Made by a program: the position numbers and the translations under genes. A stretch of 64,000 nt of DNA from Lycocorax pyrrhopterus obiensis (Eukaryota; Chordata; Aves; Passeriformes; Paradisaeidae), in NCBI GenBank assembly GCA_014706295.1, contig JACSVZ010000016.1:9529168-9593167 (forward strand), in the 5' to 3' direction. This document shows positions 31,458-43,010 of this stretch, piece by piece. Under the pieces are notes generated by a model. That model saw only the letters and a list, made by a program, of their open reading frames with translations, was not told the origin of the DNA and made no database searches. How positions within the stretch are numbered: the stretch's first letter is position 1; every line of letters begins with the position of its first letter.

Positions 31458-32754
31458 GGCATGGGAAACCTATACTTACCTTTATTTTATATGCTAATAC
31501 TGATATTGTAACATTTTGTTGCACAGACCTGTATTATTAGTTTGACAGAACTAGCTGAGAGTAGCAATTGAAAGAAGAGGTTTTGCTTAAACATCATGTG
31601 AATGGCTTCTGTCAAAGCACTGTGGCACTGCATCACTGGTGTGTACGTGTGGGGAGTGTGTGCAAAAGGAGACAGGAACACAGATGTATTTATGTGCACA
31701 TGCATACTTGTATGCACACACAGGCACCCTTATTTTGATGGAGAATTTTTGGCTGGCTTTCAGGGAGTTAGTCTCCAAAATCCTATTGAATGTCACTGAG
31801 GTTTGAGTGGAAATCTCCCTGAGGACTGCTTTGCAATAATCACATATTTGTGTTTGTATCTTGGTGAGTTGCTCCAATAATATCTTGACCAAAGCAAAGA
31901 CCACAAGAATAAGGTTGATTTACTCACTCCAGACAGCCAGCAGCTTGTTAGGAAGGTTATATTTGGATAGCCTAGTCTGTACAGGTTACAATTCTGTAAC
32001 CTGTATGAACTGATGTGATTGTATTACTTCTGAGTGCTGCCAGACACAAAGCCTGAGAGAACCCTGCACATTTCTAAAGCATATTTTAAATAAGCAAATC
32101 AAATCCATAATGGAGATTCAAAATGACGGCCCATTTAAATAACACATCAAGTGTTCCTTCATCTAAGGAAGAAATTAGGGTAATTGTACTTGCAAAGGTT
32201 TTCAGTGTCCCAGTGTTCCTGTAGTATATATTTTTGATTAAATGGGTCTTACAGCACGCATGATGCTTTGCTGTTTACTCAGTGGCAAAGGCACCTTGGG
32301 TGTTTTGAAGGGATTTTAGCCTGTCACTTTACACTAAGAACTAAACAATAAGCCTTGAAAGCAGAAGCTGATGTGATAGAAGAGATAATGAGCCTCTTAG
32401 AAGCTGTGGCCAGGGTTCACTGAAACTGTGGAGGGAAAAATCCACCTCAATTCATACAGAAGAAAGGAACAAAGACGATAAGAGGAATTTTCAAGTGACT
32501 GTGGGAGGGTGATCTTGTTAATTGAATAATGTATGGTATGGTCATGACTTCATGAAAAACAAGAAAAACTAGTGCAAGCTTTCTCTCCTTAAGTCTTCAC
32601 TGACAATCTCTTACTGTCCATCTATTATGTTGCCACTGACTATGACAGCATAATTTTTAAAGGTGTGGATTTGACCCTGATTTCAGAGGAATGACAGAAG
32701 TCTTATCTCCATGGCAGATACAAACATTTACTGTTCTTTCAACACCTATTCTAT

Positions 32755-33000
32755 TTTAATGTGCAAATAATGGATGGCGGGTGAAATGTGTTTCCAACAG
32801 CTGGGCTGTTAGCCCATTCGCAGTCTGCCCGATTGTGGCATACAGGGTATCTATTTTTGTGTGCTGTGGCTGTTGATTGTATTGATACTGCTTTCCTTAA
32901 CAACATCATAATGAGCAGTTAGACTTTCCAAAAGATTAAGACGACATATTGTGTTATCCACCTCTTTGTTGATCAGATGGGCACAGCTAACATTCAAACA
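32755..33000. other. Candidate conserved noncoding element
   Basis: Repeat-free and of balanced composition, this segment contains blocks such as gtgcaaataatgg, ctgcccgattgtggc and ccacctctttgttgatcag. It lacks runs or tandem structure and has no coding frame. The call is an impression from texture only. Confidence 0.25.
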
Positions 33001-33879
33001 GGAATGTAAGATCTGGGAAAGGACAGATTACTGTTAATTGGTTTTCCCAAATCTTCATGGATCCCAGACTGATGGTTTTCAAAATGTTTAATTTGGAAAA
33101 AAAAGACAAATTTGCAACTGAGTTCTCAAAACCCATCATTTTTAATACAATTGTTCAAAGAAGTTGTGACTATGCTTGGTAATTAAATGTAGATCTGATC
33201 TAGGGAAACCTACATAATAGTTCCAATCATATACTAGATAATTACGTAACTATTGTCATTTGACTCCCCTGTGCCTTATTTTCTTATTTCTTGTTTGCTT
33301 ATTGATGTAGGAATTGTGAGGATTAATCAATATTCACAGAATATATTTGTAGTATACTGATGGTAAGCAGTCGAGCGATCACTTAAAAATAAGAAGAAAG
33401 GGCTTATAAGCAGAGATTAGTTATGTGGCTGGTCCCTGATGGAGAACACTAAAAACTCTGTAGTGTAGTGGCAGCCAGCATTTACCAACATGCTGAGCCA
33501 GATTGAGAGCCTCTCTTCTGTCCTTAGTTCTGGGAAATGGTGAGGGCATTTGGAAAGAGCTGGTTGCAGGAAGCAACCTCAGATGAAGTCATGAATTGTC
33601 TCAATTTAAACTGAAAGGTAAACATAGGTTTATCCTGGAACTGAAGTTATTGATTGTGAAAGGACAAAGTTTAAGAAATTAAGGAAGTAGCAGAGGAAGT
33701 CAGGTGGGGGGCTTGGAACTGTAATAATGGCAGAAGCATAGAATACTTTCCAGCTACAAAAGCGGCACATATCTGTATTTTCTAACTGCATATCTAAATA
33801 AAAATATCCTACAGAGATGGGTGAAAGTAGCAGAGAAGTATTCTAGATACAGCATATTGTCTTGTAAAGAAAGGAAAGA

Positions 33880-34612
33880 AGGAAATACTAAATGTGCAGA
33901 AGCAGTCTATCCTCATGTGCCAAAAGACAAACCAGCAGGGAAGATGACCAGCCTGTCTGAACAGAGTTTTAGCTGGAACTCAGGAAAAAAGAGAGTTTAT
34001 GAAAGTTAGAAGGAGGCACAGGCAACTCAGGAGTACAAGGGTGTCATGAGGTTATGGAGGGAGAAAACTAGAAGGGCCGAATCCCAGCTAGCACTTAATC
34101 TGTCCACTGCCACAAAAGACAATAAAAAATGTTTCTGTAAATAAATTAGCAGCAAAAGGGAGTCTAAGGAGAATCTCCATCGTTTTTTTGGATGGCGGAG
34201 GAAACATAATGACAAAAGATGAGGAAAAGGCTGAGGTACTTAATACCTTCTTTGCCTCAGTGTTCCATAGTAAGACCAGCTGTTCTCCAGGTGCCAGCCC
34301 CTGAGCTGGAAGACAGACATGGGGAGCAGAATGAAGCCCCCATAATCCAAGGGGAAATGGTCAGTGACCTGCTCTAACACTTAGACACACACAGGAGGAT
34401 ATCATGTGTTTAAATTAGGAAAAATTTCTTCCCAGAAAGGATTGTCAAGCAACAGAACAGGCTGCCCAGGGAAGTGGATGAGTCCATCCTGCCATCCCTG
34501 GAGGTATTTAAAAGACGCGTAGATGTGGCACCCGGGGACATGGTTTAGTAGTGGGCTTTTCACTGCTGGGCTAAAGGCATTTTTCAACCTAAGTGATTGT
34601 CATTCTATAAAG
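33880..34612 (+). mobile_element. CR1 LINE, partial copy with decayed ORF2 3' end
   Basis: This is the longest transposon piece in the window. It carries decayed reverse-transcriptase-region coding sequence (blocks around gagccagcctgtctgaacag-like text at 33940, aaagacaataaaaaatg at 34117, aaggagaatctccatc at 34167, aaggctgaggtacttaa at 34228 and ccctgagctggaagaca at 34299). The 3' part follows: aggattgtcaagcaacagaa, caggctgcccaggga and tgccatccctggaggtattt. It ends near attctataaa at 34612. The block from about 34380 to 34410 departs from the usual text, suggesting an internal deletion or substitution. Stops and frameshifts make it non-functional. The 5' limit is uncertain by tens of bases. 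Confidence 0.9.
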
Positions 34613-36843
34613 GTACTCCAGTGTTCACAAAAAGCTTACAGGGAATGGAGAAATGCTATAGAAAATAAAGCAAGTCGTATCTTAGAGAAAAGAAGTATGT
34701 GAGTAACATTAGAGATAGTAAAAGTCCATCTGTATTTGGCCTTTATATGGAAATGAAAACAAGTCTTTTGTAGCCATCTAAGTGGACAGAGAACAGTAGA
34801 ATTTATCCACTTCGTGAGGTTCATAAAGTACAATAAACATGGTCCACAGATGCCCCAGTAAATAACTCCTCACCCGTTTTGCTGGAGCCTCGTGCTGGCA
34901 CCTGAGACTTCTGTAGCAGGCATGGTCAGTCCTGCCAGGGCACACCCACAGTGAACAAAACTGTTCACTTGTGTAAAGCAAGAAGGGTTTGGAGGCACAG
35001 GTATCCCTGCTGTGCAGTGATGTTTCCCTGCCATCCTATCGTTTCCACATCTTCACCCCAGGGTAACAAAGGATTGCCTTCCATAGATGAGCTCAGCTAT
35101 CCCTGTGACACACAGGGTATGTGTGCACTGAGCATGTCTGTCACAAAAGAAGAAAACGTTTCAAGCAGATTGTGGAAGTCCCTCTGCTGGAGAGCAGAGC
35201 ATCTTGCATCCTGAGTTTTAATGCACATAAAATCCTCTCTGTATCACGGCCATGCCTCTCTGAAACAGTCTTCAGCACAGCAAAACCCCACTGATTTCCA
35301 TTTTCAGAAAAAAAACCCATCATATAAACATCTTGGGATTTTTTTCTGGGAATGAGCTTTACAAAGTGAGGCTTGTTTTCATTAATTTGTAGACAGTGAT
35401 TGGACAATCCATGTACTAAGCTGCATAGCCGCAAAGTAGTGCATGTTTTTAAGATCCATGGTCTGAAGAAAAACACTCTCTTTGAGAACAAAACTACTGA
35501 TAGGTAGAGTTTAGTATTTTAGGTTTCCTGCAAAGCAGAGCCTATTTTCAGACAGATTTCCACAAAACTGTGCTCCTTATCTGCAAGTGTGGAGCCTCTC
35601 TTCATGCTGCCTGTTAGTTTCTTACTTTTCAGTGGCCAGACAGCACTGTCCTTTCCTGTACCCACCTCAAGGTATGTTATCTTAATTCTGAGGGTTTGTA
35701 TGCCTTTTAAGGTTTGGTGTCTTCTTGTGGGGAGGACCAGGCAGTGATATCTAGCTCCAGTTTAAGCAAGGAAAGAAGATTTAAACTTTACAGAGATGAT
35801 CAAAGTAAAATCCAGGAGCCATGCTGAGATTAGAAGGAATAACTCAGAGGAAGGAATGAAGATACACAGACAGCTATAAATTAAGGAATCTCAACGTGCG
35901 CTGAAGGAATGAAGAAAAAGCTAGAAAATATATCAGCATTAACATGGAAATTTTTTGTGGCTTATTTTAGAAAAATTGCAGCTCAGTTCATTACTTGCCT
36001 GGCATCTGCCTGGGCCCTCTGCAAGCTGAGGCAGCATTTTACTTCCCCCACATGACCACATTGGTAAACACGACACAGAAGGCACAGGATGGACAAACTA
36101 ACCATTACCCTCCAAAATTCAGGACAGCTCTCACTTATTTTATGATTTGTGTGAATATAACACAGCAAAGGGGAAAGGCCTCCCAAGAGTGGACTTGACC
36201 ATTGTCTTGCATCAAATTAAGTGAATTATTTATCAATAGTTTATTTGAGAATGTGTCTTTGATAGGCAAGACTTTTAGATACAAGTTGGCTCCTTAAATT
36301 CGTATCTAGGTAGATAAATAAAAAAAGACTCGTAGAAGAACCAAGTGTTGGAGGAGGCTGGTGCCTGGGGCTGGCGGGCCAAGGGAGCTGCAGTACACAC
36401 ATGGAAATCCAAGGTTCACAGAGCTGGGAAGCAGAGATCAGGAGTTTTCCAGCTCAGTTTTCAAATGTAGCGATGTAAGTAGGGAAGAAGCTGATTTTCC
36501 ACTTTGAATATGCAGCTGGGAGGGTTTGTCTTTGTGTTCGTGTCTCGTTGGCCTGGGACAGGGTTAGTGCACACTGGGGTGTGTGAGCAAGGACAGGAGG
36601 GAAGCCCCTTGAGATCGCTTGGGTCCGTGCCAGAGGTGGTCTGGGTGAAAATGCACTTTAGCAACTGTTCAAAATGGACAGTTTGGCTAATCCAACAGGG
36701 TTAGGAAAAGCTTTATTTACCCCAGAGCCGGGGAGGCAAAGTAGGGTGCTGCTGGGGGATTGCCCGCTGTCCCACTGAGGGCAGGTGGGCTCAGCCCCGG
36801 GCTGAGAGGCAGTCGGGCCCAGCACACCCTATTTGGCCAGCCC

Positions 36844-36898
36844 ATCCCACATCCCTCATCCCTCATCCTGCATCCTGTATCCCACACCCACATCCAGC
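36844..36898. repeat. 7-bp minisatellite (ATCCYNC)n
   Basis: About eight consecutive units of ATCCCAC/ATCCCTC/ATCCTGC type, one of them six bases long, sit in a GC-rich patch. A (GGGA)n run follows at 36958-36982. Open frames in this patch have strong Pro/His/Ser bias and are repeat artefacts. Confidence 0.85.
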
Positions 36899-36957
36899 AC
36901 CTGCAGGGGAAGCAGAGGCTTCGCTGGGTCCACCCTACCCTGCTCCTGCCCTGCTCC

Positions 36958-36982
36958 GGAGGGAGGGAGGGAGGGAGAGAAG
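36958..36982. repeat. (GGGA)n simple repeat
   Basis: Five to six GGGA units followed by a purine-only tail (gagaaggaagggg). The G-runs could form a quadruplex on the plus strand. Confidence 0.85.
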
Positions 36983-37439
36983 GAAGGGGCTTGCTCCAGC
37001 ATCAGCTGTTAAATCCCCACTCTTCCACACAACAGCTTAGATAATGTTTTAGTTAAGGTTCAGTATTTAGGTGCTAACTGAAATGCAATCAAAATGCACG
37101 CATTGTATTGTGAAAAAAAATTCTAGCATTAGAACTGATGTGAGACCTTCAGGGCAACTATTATTTAATTTTGTACTTCAGCTGAAAAATCCCAAACAAT
37201 TATTCTAATTGTTCCATTTTAAAAAAAACATCATGATGGAAGGGAAGTACCACAAAGAAGCTGAGACATTTATTTAGCTGCTTTTCACATGCATCAGTAG
37301 AGCAACACTTTGCAGTTTAAGTGCAGTATAAGGTCATGGTAAAAAATATGCAAAACTTTAGAAGAATAATTTGCAATTGAATTTTGAACAGTACTGAGTA
37401 CTCTTCAGCAACACAGCTACATATTTGTCTCATGCCTAA

Positions 37440-37760
37440 GTTCACCCTGTATTGGGTCAATTAAATATCACAAGCCCAGCCTGTAATGTCTCTAGCTGTA
37501 GTTGTGAATACAAAACATATTATAGTCTTTGTATGCTTTGTAAGCATTGTGGTCACCCTGTAATTAATGAATGCAGGGAGTGTAAATTGTTACCATTATG
37601 GCTATAATTATTTTTGAAGGCACCTAGACAAAGTACTTCCCCAATGAATTGACATTATCATGCTTTAGTTGGCAAATGTGCATCTGAAAGTGAATACTCT
37701 GTGAGCATAAACACAGCATCTGTGCTCTATTATTCTCAGCTTAAAGTTGCCATTTTCCCC
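37440..37760. other. Candidate conserved noncoding element
   Basis: This long repeat-free segment is rich in ATTA/TAAT cores (gtcaattaaatatcac, ctgtaattaatgaatgcag, ggctataattattt) and has even composition and no open frame of note. It looks like the neuronal-enhancer type of conserved DNA. Only alignment to other vertebrates could show whether it is. Confidence 0.3.
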
Positions 37761-40047
37761 AGCAGTAGTGTACAAGAGTTCAAAGAGTCAGCAAACACCC
37801 TGCAGTTGTGGGGCACAGCAGCAGAGCTGGGTTCCTGATTCTGCAGTTAATGAATTCTGCTGCTGAGAAATGAGCACCTATAAATCAAGATCCAGTGTTC
37901 TGTATCTGGTCACAGCAGTCTTGTTTTTAACTTCCATTATATGAAAGAAATACAGTCATTGCAGTTAGATGGAGAACTCTGTGGACTGAAGTAGTCCTTC
38001 ACCCAGTTTGAATACTAGGGAAATGGTAGTAAAAATATGAAGTGTTCTAGTAAGAGAATTTGTGTGTTACACAGCACGGACCCATGTCAGCACTCAGTAC
38101 TGTCAATCTGTGCTACCTGCACTCCTTGATGAAGTCAACATAGAACTAGCATCAGACTCTGATGGTTCTGCTATTTTGGCTCTTATAATGCACAAGGATT
38201 TGCAATGAAAGAACCAACTTCTGTCATCCTTGCCCTCTGGACTAAAGGGAAAAACAATCCCTGTGGGCTGCTGGTTAAAGATCTCAGGGGACATGCAGTC
38301 CCAGATTTCTATTCAAAGGGAATATCTAACTACTGTGCTAATTGCCACTCTTACAATTTTCTCTGTCCCTCTTTTCTCCTCTAATTTTCTAAAGTTCTGA
38401 AAATCTAGTGTGTATTTTGGACACAGAATAGCAAAACATACAAAACAATTCATGGGACAGTGGCAATAGTTTTCCTCCCCCTATGTGAAAATGCCAAGTG
38501 TTCCTCTTGAGCCAGTGCAATGCCTCTGAGATGTCTGTCTCCGTGCTCCTGGAGCCAAGGTTATGGTTGCTCCTTTTTGATACTTGATCTTTTTCTTCAT
38601 CCAAAATGTATGTCCACAGTGTGGGAACAGTCCCGTGCTGCTCGCTCTGTAATCAGAGCCCCATGGGGCTTTGGTCTGGACTTTCTATACACTATTTATT
38701 ACTTTGGATGGCAGCTTCTCTTTTTGCCTGAGAAGATATTTACTTAAAGGAACTTAATTACTCCTTATGTTTAGCCATCACATTTAATAAGTCTTGGGAT
38801 AGTCACTGGATCCAAAACCTTCTTAATGTCGGCCACTAGGATCTACCACAATATTGATTGTGGTGGTGTCCAAGAGTCGTAGTTCTGTGTTGGTAGACAA
38901 TATGCATGGGACGAAGGCTGTTCCTGCCCCAAGGATTCCTAAGTTCCGTGTAATAGATGAGAAAGTAAGAGGTTCCAGGTGGGAGTAGACTGGTAAGTGT
39001 GTGACCGTCAGGAATTGCTTAAGGTTTGGGTTTTGTGAAATTAGAAGGTGCAAAAACTATTCTGGGTGTGATCTACTGTATCTGTGACAATGATTTTACA
39101 GTTTTATGAATCACTGACACAATGAAATGCAGTTGAATGTCTAAAAGTGGAAAAACAGGTATATTTTACTTGGAACACTTAACAAATTGTGTCTCTCTCT
39201 CAAATGGCCCTCTCATGGAGAAATATTTAGTGTCTGTGTAGGTAAAGGAAAAGGAATGTAGGCATAGGCTGAATCTTGTGGATGCTAGTTTTGCAAATGG
39301 CTGGGAGAAAGGAAGCCCTCTGGGTCCTACCTGGGAGGATGGACAGCCATGGAAGAAACCACAATGGGGTACAGAGAGAAGCCCCTGGCACAGGCAGTTC
39401 ACTGATGGGACAGGGGCTAATTTTACCTTGAGTTGATGTCTGGATTTGACCAGTGTGTGGCCTGAGTGTATTTAGAAACCTGAATCATCCAGAGCCATAG
39501 GATTTTACTTTCTTGTTCAGACTGAACGTTCATAAGAGTCAGGGATGAGTCACCCTGACTGCCACCACCTCGAAAGAAGTGCCGGGGCATGAGGCATGAG
39601 CTGTGTCCTGCAGTGTCACACAGCCCTCAGGGGACTTTGCACTGCTAAGAATCTCAAATTGGATTTATATGATTTGTGCCTTTCTAAAGTGCAGCAGAGC
39701 TCTGTGCCCACGAGAGGGAGCGGTTGGATTACTTTCCACAGTTCCGGGTTTTTTCCTGCAAAGACAAATCTCTTGCACACATGAAGGCAAAATTCTGCTG
39801 TCGGCAGTCCAGCCAAATATGCTGTCAACATTTTGGATGAGAGCAACAACAAGAATGCTAATGCTTTGGGGAAGGCTCCACATTGCATTGTGTTGAGTTT
39901 CAGCTTGAATCTGGTCTTACATAATCAGTGCATGGGTCCAGAGCAGTGCAAATGGTTTCTAAATATACAAATTGCAAATAGAGAATGCTTATTAAAAAAA
40001 TTAAATTAAAAAAGAAAAATTAAAAGAAAATGCAGACCTTGAAGTAG

Positions 40048-40731
40048 ATGGAATTGCCACATCCATCATCCCTCACCCCCAAGGCACGCCTGACTGATTG
40101 GCATGAGAAGCAAATGTGTCAAAGCTGTCTTTTGCTGGCAGACAAGCCTGCTGTTGCTGTCCCAACATCTTTTCTTCATCATTCAGCTGGGTTGGCCATG
40201 CAGCAGAAGCAGGCCAGTGCATTGCTTTGCCAGGACTCTGGTTTAAGTGTGGCCCCACACTGCCAAAGCAGCCTCTGTCCCACAGAATGGGGACAGCAGG
40301 CACAGGTGGATCTGAGCGTGCACTACTGTCATGGTAGGTCACCCAGCATGGCTTTGGTGACTCTCGCTCTCCATACAGGTCATAGCACAGGGTTTAGGCA
40401 AAAAAGAGATGTGTCGGGGGAGGCAGCAATGGGTGAAAGCAGATCAGCTGTAGAAAAAGTAATGCCACAGCAAGAGGGTGTCAGACGTGGGAACAGAGTG
40501 ACCGGTCTGAACACCACACCTAAAGTCTGTCATCCTGCCTCGCCCTCGAGTGCCGGCGTGGCTGCCACTATTTCAGCTGTGATGGAAGAGAGGAGGAGAA
40601 AGAGTATCCCATTCCTTTACCCTGATATCTTATTCTTGCATGAGCTTTGTAAGCTTGTCAGCAGAGAACAGAAAGAGGTGAGCTCTGTGACAGAAACTGT
40701 TGAAACCTTTCAGATTACAATGATACTCTGA
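40048..40731 (+). other. Unexplained 227-codon open frame in intron
   Basis: This is the longest open frame in the window apart from the NYAP2 exon. The deduced peptide has no domain I recognise, no signal peptide and no convincing membrane segment. Its composition (Ser, Ala, Gln, His, Cys, scattered) is that of a random GC-moderate frame. A possible donor (atg|gtaggt) occurs at 40332 and an A-rich run (39990-40033) lies just upstream. It follows no promoter I can see. It may be a chance frame, an lncRNA exon or a lineage-specific coding exon. Confidence 0.15.
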
Positions 40732-42899
40732 CAAAGAGTGAAATAATATGACAAAGAGTGAAATTTCACACTCAACATTTTTTTACGGTCCCTACCTTGT
40801 TGTTTCTCAGATTGGGAGTTACAGTTTCTTGAACATGCACAGGACAGACATAAGATTTCACCTGTGTGGTCAGAGGTTTCAGGGGGTTGCTGTGTTGTGC
40901 CTCGTTTTGATAGAGTTGAGATGGTGTGTTTCAACACTTTGAAAAACAGTCAGCTCAAAAGAGAGATTTATGGGGACAGATGCTGCAGCCAATGCAGCAC
41001 AATGTGGGTGGCTGTTCCTGGAAGTTGAGGTACTCTCCAGAGCCCCTGGAAGTTGGTGACAATTGTGTGTCTTTGGAGCCTGAGTGCTTGAATGTGGGGG
41101 CAACAGCCAAGCATGGCCTCTGCACCCAGACCTTTCTTTTGAGAGTCAGACTATGACCACAGGTGTACAGAGTAGGATCCACAGGAGCAAGTAACTAATA
41201 TTTCCCATAAAACACTTACGCAGGTCAATGACACGGAGAGGTACAGCCTTGAAAGTCTTGCGTGACCATTGAGCAGCTGTGTCTGAGCTGTGATTCTTGC
41301 AGCTCCCTGAATCAGTGAGACCGCTGTCTGTACTGCCTGCTAAAGAAACTAAAAATTGTCTGGAAGTTCTTCGTCTCATTTTTAGCTGCTCTTACAGCAC
41401 TCTACATGGTTCTACTAAAAATAGGTAACAACTATGCTAAATAAATAGATAATGTCATTTGTGTGAAATAATTTCAGTCCAAACATCAATAAGTTGACTA
41501 TACAATAATTTAATTTGGTAGCATTGGTAGCATTCCTTCCTCTTCAGGGAATCTCTCTTTAAGGCATATGTAATAAATTTACTTATTCTCTTCTAAAACT
41601 TGTAAATTCACTTCAAGACTTCTTCTGAGACTTTTGTATGCAAACAATTAGTTTTGCCACAGTCCCAGAACAATGGCACTTGCTAAGTTTATTTCAAATG
41701 GTCTTGCAAACACTCTTGAAGACATTGTGCCTTGGTTAAAAATTTATTTAAAAAGAACCCAGAAGCATGCAATTTCCTTTTCCCCTACCCCTTTTTCTGT
41801 GTGTATTTATGTTTAACTCAGGGCAAGAATTTTATAATATTCTTAAAAGAAAAGACAGAAATAAAAATGGCATGAATTCATGAAAGCATGGGTTTATATA
41901 TAGCATTCTCTGTAAATGAACCAAGCATTCTGTATCCTAGGTAGAACAGCCTTATTTGTCTGCTCATACGCATTTCAGTGTCCTCCACGCACTCCCACTT
42001 GTCCTCCTTTTCTGAGCTGAGTGTTTTGTACCATGTTTCTGTTGGAACTGCGTGTGCCTGACGCATAAAACACACCACAGAGCAGCCAGGTTGTCCCCAC
42101 CGTCTGCGCTGAGTCACAACCATCCAGGCTTTGTTCTCATGGCTGTCACCACCCCACCAGACCCTCTCGGTGTTTGTGTAGCCTTATACAGTATATTGCA
42201 CTGACTGTACCTGTATAGTATCTCGTCTGTATACTGTATGCACATAAATATGTATATTCACTCATGTATGTATGTATAGGACGTTTCTATATCTCTGTAT
42301 ATGTACGTGTGTTTGTTCATAGTCTTTCACTAGAAATGTGTGGCTATTCATATACATTATGTGTATGTCAATTATAAAAAAAAAGTATGAATGCCAGCAC
42401 CCACTTTTGATAACCTACTTTTATTCTCATTTTGTCTTGTTAAAACAATGAAAATAAAAACGTCATGTATTTTAAATGAGAACTTTAAAAGATTATTCTT
42501 TTTACTAATTTTTAAGGTTTCCAATTTTTCAGATCCAAAATGGCAAATATATTGGTGTTTCTCCTGACAGTTTTCTGTAGGTGAAAAATATTTGGAAACA
42601 GCTCACTCTGCGTCGTTTTGGCTATCTGTATCTTATGCAGGTCAAGTGCTTCAAGGTTTAGAAATGCCCTAACCCAGCTGGACTCTTGTGCTGCAGATCC
42701 CAGCTCTATTCACATGAGGGACTTGCTGTCAGTCTAGGGGTGACTCACATCCATAACATCTTGCATGAATAGATACTGGATATAGAAGGGCCTTAGGCTG
42801 GAAAGAAAGTTTCTCCAGTGCAGGTGGGCCTTAGGAATGGATAAAAATACCCAACTTTATTAGTGGATTTTATGGGAGCATTGCAGACTATTTGTCAGA

Positions 42900-43010
42900 C
42901 CTCTTACCCTTTGCTGTTCACAGTAGCAATAATTGCCAATTGATTAGGCATTTATTAAAACAGCTAACAATCATTTATTAGCCCTTTGTAAAATGAATCA
43001 CCACACAGCT
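42900..43010. other. Candidate conserved noncoding element
   Basis: A short repeat-free run with clustered homeodomain cores (gccaattgattaggc, atttattaaaacagc, aacaatcatttattagcc). No coding potential. The call is from texture only. Confidence 0.25.

Larger units (their letters stand above)
30672..31480 (+). other. NYAP2: Proximal 3' UTR of the short NYAP2 isoform
   Basis: This T-rich, AU-rich sequence follows the stop at 30669-30671. It contains a near-perfect hairpin (30966-30990), a Pumilio-type UGUANAUA motif (31063-31070) and poly(A) signals at 31256 and 31452. The 3' limit is set about 20-25 bases past the second signal and is approximate. The assignment is inferred from position and composition, without transcript evidence. 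Confidence 0.65.

Noticed and set aside
36760..37044. 94-codon Pro/His-rich frame
   Set aside because: It is a translation of the 7-bp minisatellite and GGGA run.
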